Origin: an uncultured Stenotrophomonas sp.
Lineage (GTDB): Bacteria > Pseudomonadota > Gammaproteobacteria > Xanthomonadales > Xanthomonadaceae
Assembly (NCBI GenBank): GCA_913775725.1
Contig: CAJYNG010000011.1
Coordinates: 246,577-310,576 of the forward strand
DNA length: 64,000 nt
Direction of reading: 5' to 3'
Below the pieces are notes generated by a model. It did not search any database. It was not told the DNA's origin and saw only the letters and a program-made list of their open reading frames with translations. Shown one piece after another: positions 34,161 to 42,636 of this stretch (its first letter is position 1; each line of letters opens with the position of its first letter). A program made the position numbers and the translations under genes.

Positions 34161-35915
34161 TCAGTCCTCCTGTGGTGCGGGAGCTGGTTCGGTCGCCCCG
34201 TTGAACCAGTTGTCGAGCGTTGCCAGTGAGACGTCGGAAAGCTCCTGGGTGAAGAGCAGGGCCAAGCGCGTTGTCGGACGGGAACAACACACATAGAACA
34301 GGTTGCGGCTCCTCTCGAATGCATCCTGCTTGCCGGCCGGGACTCCTTCGGTCGACCATTGCAAGAACTGGTCAAAGTTGTATTTGTTCCAGCCGCGTCC
34401 GAGAACGACCAGGACATTCTCAAACTCGTCGCCCTTCACGCTGTGCTTGGTAGCAAACGGAGTATGACCGTCGATAAACCTGTCCAAGGCGATGACTTCC
34501 TTGTAGGGAACGTCCCGCAACTGCCGGGTCTGCTGGATCCGGCGTGGCGGCTCCTCCGCTTCCTCGCCATGCCATTCATCGGCCTCGCCAAGCACCCCGA
34601 GCACGGCGTCCGGCAGCGGTGGATGCGCATGCTCGATCATGTAGTCCAGCACTTGGCCAATGGTTCCCGCGAGCCGGATCTTGGCGAGTCCCTCCATCGA
34701 GGAGGACCACGTGACCTTGTCCGCATGCGAAGAAACCGCAGACGTCGAGCCGCCCAGCAACGAGAACATCTCCCCGAAGCGCTTATGTTGGAACGCCGCG
34801 CATGCGGGCTCGAGCGCGTCGCAAAAGAACGCTATGAGCGGATCCTCCTTCTTTATGAACTGGTCCGTGTAGGGAAAAGCCTTGGCGATCGAATCGTAGC
34901 CCTGCTCCGAAGCGAGGACGTTGTGGGTGAGCATGAGAACCTTGGTTCGCTGAGGAGCCAGGTTCCAGCCGTCCGATTCGAGCTTCTTGATTAGCGTCGC
35001 TAAATAGGCATGGGCTGCCTCGGCAGGGAGATCGCCTTTCCAGTGTCCGCCCCCTGCGCCGGATCGGCGTGCGCCTTGCCAGGCGTTGGTATGGAATGCG
35101 ATCGCCGAGCCAATGAAGCCCTCGTCCTTCACCGCTTGTGGCAGCTCTGGCCTCATCTTGTTCAGAACGTCGACTATCTTGGTCGATGAGCGGAAGTTCG
35201 ACCTCTTACCGATTTCCGTCAGCGCTACATGGGCGACGTGGCCGCATGTCTTATCAAAGATGGTTTGCCAGTGGTCGCCGAACAAACCGATCATCGGGCC
35301 GGCCGCGCGTCCGAACAGATGCTCGCTAATGCTAGTCATCACCGCTATGTCCGTATCCTGGTATTCGTCTATCAATACGAATGGATACTGCTGCGCAAGA
35401 AGTGTCTGGAACTTTACGTTCGGGAGCAGAGAGACCACTAGCGCCAGAACGTCGTCGTGGTGCAGGGTGACGGTCTCTGCGGTGACGCGGCGTTAGCCGA
35501 GCTCGTACTCGACAATCCGGCTACCGATTCCGTCCGCCTCGGCCAACTTCTCTTCCCACTCAGGCATCGCCGCGACCAGTGACCTCAGCGCGCGCTGGAA
35601 CTTCCTCATCAACGACCAGCAGAACGCATGAATGGTACCGACGAAGACCAGCGGGTTGCTGTCGATACGGCTGTTGATAACAGCCGCGGCTGCATTGGTA
35701 TAGGTGATGCAAGCAATGCGCTGGTGGTTCCTTCGCAGCTTGGGGCCCTCGTATTCGATGAGATGCTTGAGCGCCTCTACCAGCGAATAAGTCTTGCCTG
35801 CGCCGGCGCCTGCTTCGAGCAGGAAGTTCCGGTGGTCCTGCAAGCACTGTGCGACAGCCGCCTCCGCTTCCCGCGCGGCGATCAGTGCGGGGCTGGCTTC
35901 GGGAATAGCATTCAT
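34161..35915 (-). pseudogene. UvrD/Rep-type helicase (GajB-like) with in-frame stop
   Basis: A 585-codon frame encodes an SF1A helicase interrupted by one TAA at 35493-35495 (codon 141). Motif I is LLEAGAGAGKTYSLVEAL, Ia ACITYTNAAAA, II FVLIDEYQDTD, III GLFGDHWQTIF, V ATKHSVKGDEFENVLVV and VI NLFYVCCSRPTTRLALLF. Both parts are in the same frame and the join reads ...YELG-stop-RRVTAETV..., consistent with a single nonsense change. GTG 35438 could restart translation downstream but would lack motif I. Its ATG overlaps the stop of the OLD-like remnant by four bases. OLD-nuclease plus UvrD pairs include the Gabija anti-phage system. Confidence 0.75.
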
Positions 35916-36121
35916 GCAACCACTTCCGCATCGTTGGGTGGCGCGGGCACAGGCGGCGGGTCGCCTTCAGCAAGCCATGTCAACCCGCTCCGGATGTAGC
36001 GTGGGATGTTCCAGTCGCCATCAGACAGGGCAAGCTCGAGTGCGAACTTGGATTTTTTCACCTCTTTCGCTTCTTCCCAGGCCTGGGTTTCCCTCTCCTG
36101 CGCGCCGGGCCCCGCCCTCAG
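35912..36121 (-). pseudogene. C-terminal remnant of an OLD-family nuclease (GajA-like)
   Basis: Reading leftward in one frame from about 36121 to the TGA at 35914-35912 gives a coding-like 69-residue end with AWEEAKEVKKSKFALELALS, DWNIPRYIRSGLTWL and a Pro-rich tail PPPVPAPPNDAEVVA. K-x-K-F-A-L-x-L and the P-x-Y-I-x-x-G-L-x-W-L ending are typical of the C-terminus of OLD-family ATP-dependent nucleases encoded next to UvrD helicases. The ATGA overlap with the helicase gene shows former operon structure. Everything upstream is replaced by tnsC, whose stop lies at the junction. Confidence 0.5.
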
Positions 36122-37119
36122 GTTGGAGATCCCCAGCGCGCCTTCACATGTTCTGATCGCTCAGTGACACTGCCGGCAACCATGCTCATCTCAAAGGCGT
36201 CGATGTCCCGCCATAGGTTCCTAAGATCCTCACTTCCGTAGTAGGAGATCTCGATGTGTCGCTTGAGAATTCTGTTGCATCCCTCCTGCTTCGCAGCAAT
36301 ATCGGCCCGCCCCAGCAGTTCGACCACCTCAGCGAATACGCCGCCGGTAGCGGCGAGGATATCGTTAGCCATCCGGATTAGCAGATCATCCTGTGACAGC
36401 CCGTAGCGATTGGCCAATGACTTGAGCAAACGAAGGAACGGCAGTTTGTCATCCCGACGCCTATCACTATATGGAGGCACCCAAACGGTTGTGACTCGGC
36501 GTCGCAACTCGGAGTTGACCGACCACAACTGCGCGGCTTTGTGCACCCCAGTCATAACGAACATCACGCCTGTGGCTTCAGCTATCGCCATTAGATGGAG
36601 GGTGTGGTCAGCGGGGGACTTGTCCCTGTGGTTGACTAGTAGCGCTGTAACCTGATCGATTGACACATACTTGCAGCTACGCGCTCTCAGGCTTCGCTGC
36701 ACCATCCGCCAGTACTCGCCTTCTGTTTGCCTTGATCGCGCTAGGGACTCCCACTCCGATGCTGCATTGGCAAGCTCCCGTCGAATTTCCGATTTGGCGT
36801 CTTCCCCGAGATAGCTTCCATCCAGTAGCCATGCCAACGTTGGCGTGTGTAACTCCTGCAGAATAGAGGCTGCGAGTTGGCGGGAACTGAAGTACGCGCC
36901 GTGGGGAAGTGTGGCGAATGTCTCGACCCAAGGTATCTGCCCAAGTCCCCAGCATGCTGGCGTGCCAAACATCTCCTGCATCACCGAACGTCTCATGGTG
37001 GTCTTGCCCACGCCCGACGGCCCGATTATGAACACCATATGCCCAGGGCGATGTTGGTCAAGCGCCATTCGCAATCGCTTGCGTGGGCCCTCGTAGGCTG
37101 GGTGCTGAACCATCTTCAT
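36118..37119 (-). CDS. tnsC: TnsC/TniB-like AAA+ ATPase of a Tn7-like element
   Basis: The 333-residue AAA+ protein has Walker A IIGPSGVGKTT (residues 32-41), Walker-B-like region RSCKYVSIDQVTALL and sensor segment GVMFVMTGVHKAAQLW. This layout fits the TnsC/TniB regulators that form filaments on target DNA and recruit TnsB. Its ATG overlaps the tnsAB stop by one base (TGATG), giving the usual transposase-then-ATPase operon. The stop abuts the truncated nuclease remnant, so the element's left boundary, or a deletion, is close to 36118. Confidence 0.82.
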   Translation of the reverse strand: MKMVQHPAYEGPRKRLRMALDQHRPGHMVFIIGPSGVGKTTMRRSVMQEMFGTPACWGLGQIPWVETFATLPHGAYFSSRQLAASILQELHTPTLAWLLDGSYLGEDAKSEIRRELANAASEWESLARSRQTEGEYWRMVQRSLRARSCKYVSIDQVTALLVNHRDKSPADHTLHLMAIAEATGVMFVMTGVHKAAQLWSVNSELRRRVTTVWVPPYSDRRRDDKLPFLRLLKSLANRYGLSQDDLLIRMANDILAATGGVFAEVVELLGRADIAAKQEGCNRILKRHIEISYYGSEDLRNLWRDIDAFEMSMVAGSVTERSEHVKARWGSPT

Positions 37120-39539
37120 CAGTAGTCCACCCGTTCATCGAACGGAACGATGTCCTGTGCGATCGCAGGTGGCACTGGTTCGATATCTAACCTCTCATCG
37201 CTGCCGGTCATTGGCACCGGGGCAAGGTGCTCTGTTGCGGGCATTGCCGCTTGGGCCTGCGCTCGGCGCGAATGACGAGCACGGGCAACTTCCTCTTTTC
37301 TTTTTGCCGATTGTGAGCGCAACGAGGGTGCCCAGAGCAGATGAAACAGTCGCTCCTGATCCGACAAAAGCGCATCGCTTTGCACTTTGTTGTGGAAGGC
37401 CTTGAACCAGCTCCCGCGACCCTTCACGTAGATCACATTTGGGTCACAGCAGTCGCTACGAACCTCACTGGCATCCTCAGTTCGCAGCGCTTGTAAAAGC
37501 TCGTCACTGGTGAACCAACCGTCGGCAGTGCGTACGCCACGCTGACGGTCGATTCGCTTCTTGGTCTCCACCTTGATCGCGGTTCTGATTAGGAACCCAT
37601 CGTTCCATTCGCACGGTGTTCCGACAGCGCCGTAGGCCGCGAGCGCCTCAACCCTCTTCTCAGCCGGCGTTGTATCATCTGGCCCCGGTGTCATAGGAAG
37701 GTCGTGATAGACGAACTTCAGGAACTCCTCGTGCACACGGACAAAGTCCGTCCTCGCATTGTTTCGGCTCTTGAATCTGCCGTCGACCTTACGTCCCATC
37801 TGGTCGGGCCGCGTGCTTCCCGGGAATCGCTGTGCTACTTGTTCGTTGACCTGCTTGATGGCGTTCTCAGCAATGCCATTCCAGGCGCTGCCCGCCGTTG
37901 GGGAGAACCTTAGACTGATCTCGCCATGGCAGAAATCTTGTAGCCAGCGGGAAGTGTTCTCCGGCCCTCGATCCAGATGGATCAACTTGGGCAGGAAGCC
38001 CTGCCTTTTGACGTACTCACGCATGAGCAATGCCAAGGCGTCGGTTCTTGCTGAGCCAAATACCAATGCATGAGCCATCGGATAGCCCGTCGCTCCGTCT
38101 ATGCCGATATAGAGCTTTGCTTTACTTGCTGGGAAGCAGTGAATCAGGTTCGGAGCGCAGCGAACATCTAGATCCGACGAATCCACGTGCAGTGTGTGGC
38201 CATATCCGATCGGAGGTAGCGAGCGATGGCGAGGATCGGTGCGTGTACGCGTCGCGTGGTAGGCGCGAAAGCCGCCCGTGGATAGCGCATGGCGTGTTGG
38301 GCTCTCGATTCTTCGTCTGGCATCCAGTCGGCCCCTACCGCAAGGCTCAACTCCTAACCGAAGGCACTCCTCTTCGAACACATAGAGCAAGTCCTTCGGT
38401 CTATGTACCCTTCCGGTATTCCAGTGCAGCACGATGACGGTCTCTATGGCTTGCTCGTGTTCCGGAAGCAGGCGCGATGCTCGGTTTCCGCTAAAGGCAT
38501 ATTTGGTAAGACAAGCCGAAAGCGCGGATCTTCCTTCTGCAACAGCCTTTCGAACCTGTCGCTGCAGAGCGCCCATCCGTCGTGTTGCGGGCAGACTTCC
38601 GGCCTCAATCAGCGCAAGCCTACTGAGTCGCTGGTGTGCCCGCTGGAGGTCTGTAGCGGTTGCCACCAGTAATGGATCGTCCACAGCTGGTTGCGACTGA
38701 GCTTTGACAATGGCTCCAAGCAGTAGCTCGTCCGCCTCCTTGGCCTGCTCCTTCGTGCCATACAGATGGAAGCGGTCAGTCCTAGCCGCGGGAGTGCTCT
38801 GCCATGGACCGAAGGCCGCCGATCTTCCCAGCATCCAAAGTGCTAGGCGCGGTGTGAAGCCGGGCACCTCGGCGAGGAGACTGTCCAGCAGAAGGGGGCG
38901 CTTAGCGATTAGCCCAACTGCTTTGGTTACTGCGGTAGTTTCATGTTGCTGAAGGGCATCACCGGCTACCGCATAGCAGGCTTCAAGGTTCTGGAGGTAC
39001 AAACCGGTTGGAGTGGGCGGCACCCAGACTCTGAAGGCCAGGCCATGCTGCTGCGCCCATTGGGCGTAGGGGGAATAGGTCCATGCCGCGTCCTGCTTGA
39101 CCCAAAGGGAGTCCGGAAGCGCCAATTGGCTCTCCAGCCACGATAGCGGCTTGCACTCCACTAGCTCTACGTGGTCCCTGCGAAATACAAGAAAATCTAC
39201 ATGTGCAGTGCTGATGTGATTGCGCCCGGACGCCGTGGTTCGCTGCACGCGGCGGCATGGTACTTGTACGTAGTAGCCCAGCACCTCGGGGTCAAGCTCA
39301 AGCTCATAGGCAAAGACCAACTCGCACGTGTGGCTTTCGACTGTTCGCGCACTGCCGTTCTTGATTGAGTTGTGTCTAACACGAACGTTTCTCAGCGCCG
39401 CCTTGCCTACGGTCTTGGTTCCGCTGCCGGCAATCATGTTCTCGAGCTGCCGAATACTTAGCTCACTTGCTTTTATGCGGGTGTAAAGCTGGTGACGGTC
39501 TTCAAACGATAAGCCACCAAATTGTGGGTCTGTGGACAT
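37119..39539 (-). CDS. TnsA-TnsB fusion transposase
   Basis: The 806-residue protein joins two Tn7 functions. Residues ~60-180 are a TnsA endonuclease fold with Glu68/Glu73 (TVESHTCELVFAYELEL), Asp115 (AHVDFLVF) and E-C-K at 128-130 (ELVECKPLS). A wHTH region follows. The DDE integrase core has Asp453 (HVDSSDLDV), Asp523 (LIHLDRGPEN) and Glu559 (AWNGIAENAIKQ). The C-terminal part resembles Mu/TnsB beta-barrel and tail. The fusion would cut both 5' and 3' ends, allowing cut-and-paste transposition. tnsC follows directly, but no TniQ/TnsD target selector or CRISPR module is seen. Confidence 0.85.
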   Translation of the reverse strand: MSTDPQFGGLSFEDRHQLYTRIKASELSIRQLENMIAGSGTKTVGKAALRNVRVRHNSIKNGSARTVESHTCELVFAYELELDPEVLGYYVQVPCRRVQRTTASGRNHISTAHVDFLVFRRDHVELVECKPLSWLESQLALPDSLWVKQDAAWTYSPYAQWAQQHGLAFRVWVPPTPTGLYLQNLEACYAVAGDALQQHETTAVTKAVGLIAKRPLLLDSLLAEVPGFTPRLALWMLGRSAAFGPWQSTPAARTDRFHLYGTKEQAKEADELLLGAIVKAQSQPAVDDPLLVATATDLQRAHQRLSRLALIEAGSLPATRRMGALQRQVRKAVAEGRSALSACLTKYAFSGNRASRLLPEHEQAIETVIVLHWNTGRVHRPKDLLYVFEEECLRLGVEPCGRGRLDARRRIESPTRHALSTGGFRAYHATRTRTDPRHRSLPPIGYGHTLHVDSSDLDVRCAPNLIHCFPASKAKLYIGIDGATGYPMAHALVFGSARTDALALLMREYVKRQGFLPKLIHLDRGPENTSRWLQDFCHGEISLRFSPTAGSAWNGIAENAIKQVNEQVAQRFPGSTRPDQMGRKVDGRFKSRNNARTDFVRVHEEFLKFVYHDLPMTPGPDDTTPAEKRVEALAAYGAVGTPCEWNDGFLIRTAIKVETKKRIDRQRGVRTADGWFTSDELLQALRTEDASEVRSDCCDPNVIYVKGRGSWFKAFHNKVQSDALLSDQERLFHLLWAPSLRSQSAKRKEEVARARHSRRAQAQAAMPATEHLAPVPMTGSDERLDIEPVPPAIAQDIVPFDERVDY

Positions 39540-39698
39540 GCCGATTCCTCATGCGCACCCCACGGGAGCACCGTCCAAGAGACCTGGGCGAGCCCCACCA
39601 GCCGAGTCGGACATAGGTGCCCGTGACAGGCCTGCGCAGGCTTGACAGGGGAGTCAGGGAAGGGGAAAGTATCGGCAAGACCTGCAAAGTCGCCGACC

Positions 39699-39733
39699 CA
39701 AAAACCCGTGAGTCCTACCTCACGGGTTTTTTC
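39699..39733. terminator. Rho-independent terminator
   Basis: AAAACCCGTGAG pairs with CTCACGGGTTTTTT around TCCTAC. It lies between tnsAB and the HTH gene, both leftward, so it terminates the HTH gene. Confidence 0.85.
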
Positions 39734-39772
39734 TTTCCAACTTCCGGCAAGGGAAGTTCAGATTGGGCTAGG

Positions 39773-40039
39773 TCATGGGCTGCCTGCCTCCCTCGGAGAT
39801 TGAGGTGCCTGAGATCGAAGGTATGCGCTGACATCGGCGGCGTGAGCGAACCACCCGCGACGACCTTGTGGACGAAACAGCGTCACTGGCAAACGACCTG
39901 TGGCGCTTGCCCGCCTAAGTGCCGCCGGGCTATTGAACCCGAGCAGTCGCGACAGGTCTTTGGCCGGCACCAGCCCGCCATAGGTTTGCGCCACCCAAGC
40001 CACAGACAATGCATCCGGCTCTTTACTTGGTAGGCTCAC
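39773..40039 (-). CDS. Small HTH DNA-binding protein
   Basis: The 88-residue protein has a MerR/excisionase-like helix-turn-helix: LVPAKDLSRLLGFNSPAALR followed by RASATGRLPVTLFRPQGRRG, in which the basic wing follows the recognition helix. The tail ends AYLRSQAPQSPREAGSP. It lies upstream of tnsAB with a terminator between them and diverges from the 40.1-kb gene. It is a candidate regulator of the Tn7-like element or a plasmid-type excisionase-like protein. Confidence 0.65.
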   Translation of the reverse strand: MSLPSKEPDALSVAWVAQTYGGLVPAKDLSRLLGFNSPAALRRASATGRLPVTLFRPQGRRGWFAHAADVSAYLRSQAPQSPREAGSP

Positions 40040-40144
40040 GTACGCTCCAGTGGTGCTAGGTTCCAGGTAACCCTAGCGCTCTACCGTAGCCTTTTCATCC
40101 AGCAAAACTACCCTTCCAACGTCTACTTTTTTTGGAGGTTTCCG

Positions 40145-41026
40145 ATGGGGGAGTTGCATGAAGCTTGCCAAGCACTCCAAGCGATGCAGTGCTCCAATTT
40201 AGGTCGTCCTGCCTCTGATGCATCGGACAGGCTGCACTCCAGGATTCTCTGGAATACATGGTCTCTGGTGGAAGGCGGGGAGGAAGAGTTGAGGGCACGC
40301 TATGTTCTTCGGCGCCAGAGCCTAGATGGTGCGTTGATGATGCGCAGCGATGAGTTCAGTGCATATCGGCAGGGATTGCGATCACTATCACTGAGGCGGC
40401 GCAAGCACCTTGCCCTGCAGCACCCCCAGCTTGAGGCGGTGCTTAAGTGGCCCTTTGCAGCCCTCAGCCATCGAGAGTGGGATATGAGGACAGTTGTTGG
40501 CTGGAATCGCCTATTTACGTCCAGCGCCGGGCTACTCGGGGTGCGCTATTCATTCCCAGGCGACACGGCCAGCACTGATGAGAACCGCTTGCCGGTGATG
40601 GCATATGACCTGGATGGCCTTTATCAACGAGGTGACATCTATGGCTTTCTCATGCTCGCCTGCGCTTATCGCCTGTTCCACTTGCAGCGGTTGGCTGATC
40701 GCCAGTGGTATGCGGCAAGCCACATGATACGAGCACTATCTGGAGCATGCAGAGATCCCAGAGTGCGCCCATACGCTCATGAGTTGATCACACAGACGAA
40801 GCAACTTCTTCGCCTGCTGCCGGACACGAGCTTTCCAATTCACGTGAATGACGACGTGATCTGGGATCAGATCCGGAACGACGTCCACGAGCCCTCCTAC
40901 TTGATGAGGCGGGCTGCTGAAAGGCGTGGCGTTCACATCCCAGAGCCTGTGAGCCCAATCATCTCCTACCGATACCAAAAGTGCGCCCCTCATCAACAGC
41001 CTTTGCTGTTCGCGCGTAACGGGTAG
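40145..41026 (+). CDS. Unknown protein next to the Tn7-like module
   Basis: The 293-residue soluble protein starts after a strong TTTTTTTGGAGG signal (MGELHEACQALQAMQ). The N-terminal half is helical and basic (RSLSLRRRKHLALQHPQLEA), and the middle has WPFAALSHREWDMRTVVGWN. The end holds SPIISYRYQKCAPHQQPL. There are no TniQ zinc-finger cysteine pairs, so it is not an obvious target selector. It is divergent from the HTH gene and may be cargo or an accessory transposition protein. I do not recognise a family. Confidence 0.65.
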   Translation: MGELHEACQALQAMQCSNLGRPASDASDRLHSRILWNTWSLVEGGEEELRARYVLRRQSLDGALMMRSDEFSAYRQGLRSLSLRRRKHLALQHPQLEAVLKWPFAALSHREWDMRTVVGWNRLFTSSAGLLGVRYSFPGDTASTDENRLPVMAYDLDGLYQRGDIYGFLMLACAYRLFHLQRLADRQWYAASHMIRALSGACRDPRVRPYAHELITQTKQLLRLLPDTSFPIHVNDDVIWDQIRNDVHEPSYLMRRAAERRGVHIPEPVSPIISYRYQKCAPHQQPLLFARNG

Positions 41027-41102
41027 TCTTCTGATCCGACCAGGCCAAAGATCTGCGGCCGGGGTGCGGGGCCGGGAGGTTGGCAGTATCCGCGATCGCC
41101 TT

Positions 41103-41681
41103 CTATTCGAAAGATACCCTCTGGCAATGGGCTATAGGCTGATCCAAATCCAGCTTTCGAAATGCGCCCATCGCTGCAGCGTTCACCACGGAGGGAGCCT
41201 TGCTCCCGCAAATCCAGCGCATCGCCTGCATCAATTGGCCGTGGCTAAACACGACCACCTGCTCATGCGCGGAATAGGATTTAAGAATGCGCAGCGCTCG
41301 CGCAGCGCGGGCAACTAGCTGGGCAAATGACTCGGCACCAGGTCCATCCACATAGTTTGGATCGCAACGGGACCAGTAGTCCTCTACCCACTGCTTGCGG
41401 TCTGCTGCCGAGGTGCCCACGCACCGCTCAGGCGACAGATAAGTGAACTCGTGGACCCCCAGGGGCGCAACGACCATCTTGAAGCGTTCGGCGAGTGGTT
41501 GTGATGTCTGCCTAGCCCGGAGGAATGGTGAGGTAAAGATGCGGTCAGGCGCAGCCGACCAGGTCATTGCCAATGCGCGAGCCTGCTCCTCCCCTGCGGC
41601 AGTAAGGGCAATGGATTCGGGATCGGCGGTTGCAAATCCCGCATTAGCCATGCTTTGCGCATGCCTAACTACCACTAGCAT
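41103..41681 (-). CDS. Histidine-phosphatase superfamily protein
   Basis: The 192-residue protein starts MLVVVRHAQSMAN, the phospho-His site of the phosphoglycerate-mutase-like RH(G/A) motif. It continues with LTAAGEEQARALA, IFTSPFLRARQTSQPLAERF (second Arg) and the C-terminal catalytic His in VVVFSHGQLMQAMRW. Substrate unknown. ATG 41681 follows GGGGGAGAGGGAAG. It is convergent with the 40.1-kb gene and in accessory territory. Confidence 0.85.
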   Translation of the reverse strand: MLVVVRHAQSMANAGFATADPESIALTAAGEEQARALAMTWSAAPDRIFTSPFLRARQTSQPLAERFKMVVAPLGVHEFTYLSPERCVGTSAADRKQWVEDYWSRCDPNYVDGPGAESFAQLVARAARALRILKSYSAHEQVVVFSHGQLMQAMRWICGSKAPSVVNAAAMGAFRKLDLDQPIAHCQRVSFE

Positions 41682-41991
41682 CTTCCCTCTCCCCCTGTTC
41701 TGTTTGTCTTCTGGGCAGCTCCCTGCCGCCCGTCTCGGACGCACCCTGACTCCGACGCATAGGCCCTCTTAACCCAGTACCTAGAGCTGTTAGGCCGCCT
41801 CCCATTGTCGCAATGGTTCTGGCCATTGTCTGCTGCGGCGGGCTACGCTCGTTTTCCTTGCGCCACACAATCTTTGCCACTCAAGGGGAGGTAAAGCATG
41901 GTCCAAGCCCTGACAGTCTGCACAGACTATGGGGTTCCGGTGGGCACCTGCTTTGGTGATGGGATCAAAAGGGCTCTGACCCCTCCCTAGA
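41682..41991. other. Gap with a 30-codon frame and half of a GGGGTC repeat
   Basis: About 310 bases. A 30-residue frame (ATG 41898 to TAG 41990, MVQALTVCTDYGVPVGTCFG...) follows AAGGGGAGG, but it ends inside a half GGGGTC repeat (41967-41983, AAAGGGCTCTGACCCC) and may be the start of a gene cut at the junction. Nothing else is supported. Confidence 0.4.
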
Positions 41992-42174
41992 TACGGCAAG
42001 ACTGTCTCGGGCCACCGCGCGGTGACCACGGACACGGGGCTGCGCCTATCCCGCTACTTCGGCGTTTCCGACAAGTTCTGGATCGGCCTGCAGGCCGACT
42101 TCGATGCCGCGATGACCAAGGAAAAGCTGGCCGACGTGCTTGCCCGGATCGAACCCTGCAACGCGGCTGCCTGA
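41992..42174 (+). pseudogene. Headless HigA-type antitoxin
   Basis: In one frame to TGA 42172 the sequence reads GKTVSGHRAVTTDTGLRLSR, then YFGVSDKFWIGLQADFDAAM and ends ARIEPCNAAA. S-G-x-R-A-(V/I)-T-x-D-T-x-L-R-L-x-R-Y-F-G-x-S-x-x-F-W-x-x-L-Q is the classic second half of HigA/VapI-type HTH antitoxins. The first ~40 residues are missing and no start codon is present. The break coincides with a half GGGGTC palindrome. No higB toxin is adjacent. Confidence 0.75.
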
Positions 42175-42184
42175 GCCCAGGCAT

Positions 42185-42224
42185 GGGGTCGGAGCCCTTT
42201 CCCTTCGGAAAGGGATCCGACCCC
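42185..42224. repeat. GGGGTC palindromic repeat, complete copy
   Basis: GGGGTCGGAGCCCTTTC and GAAAGGGATCCGACCCC form a 17-base imperfect stem with a CCTTCG-type centre. It matches the 47485-47524 copy outside the loop, with half copies at 24464 and 41967. Confidence 0.8.
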
Positions 42225-42237
42225 GGGATCAGCGGCG

Positions 42238-42552
42238 TTAGACCGGGTAGCCGGTGGCTTCCCTGGCCTTCTTCCAGGCGCTTTCGAATTCGCGCGCGGA
42301 GATTTCATCGTCCTCGTCGAAATCCAGGAACGACACCGGCTGGTCGGCCAGCAGGAAGCGGTCGTCGCTGTGGGCATGCTCGTCGGCCCAGACCATCTTG
42401 GTGCCGTAGATTTCCACCTGGCGCACGATCTTCTCGCCACGCGCTTCCATCAGCACGTTGCCTTTGCCCAGGCCCGATTCGGCCCAGTGCTTGTAGTACT
42501 TCTTTGCGGCGGACTTCGCGCCGGATTTTGCGTTGTGCTTTGCGTAGGTCAT
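42238..42552 (-). CDS. Small protein with an EF-hand-like loop
   Basis: The 104-residue protein is basic at the N-terminus (MTYAKHNAKSGAKSAAKKYY). It ends with SFLDFDEDDEISAREFESAW, where D-F-D-E-D-D-E-I-S-A-R-E-F matches the EF-hand calcium-binding loop spacing (Asp1, Asp3, Asp5, Ile8, Glu12) except for Asp in place of Gly6. The middle (GEKIVRQVEIYGTKMVWADE) is unrecognised. No signal peptide, so calcium binding, if any, would be cytosolic. Context gives no function. Confidence 0.65.
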   Translation of the reverse strand: MTYAKHNAKSGAKSAAKKYYKHWAESGLGKGNVLMEARGEKIVRQVEIYGTKMVWADEHAHSDDRFLLADQPVSFLDFDEDDEISAREFESAWKKAREATGYPV

Positions 42553-42636
42553 TGCAGAGGTCCTGGCCGCAGGCGCGGCCGGAAAGTTCGGAATGGCGCC
42601 ATTATCGCCCGACCTCGCAGCGCGCAGGTGAGCGCT

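Noticed and set aside
40145-41026. Reading the unknown gene beside the Tn7-like module as TniQ/TnsD
   Set aside because: No N-terminal zinc-finger cysteine pairs or other TniQ features visible.
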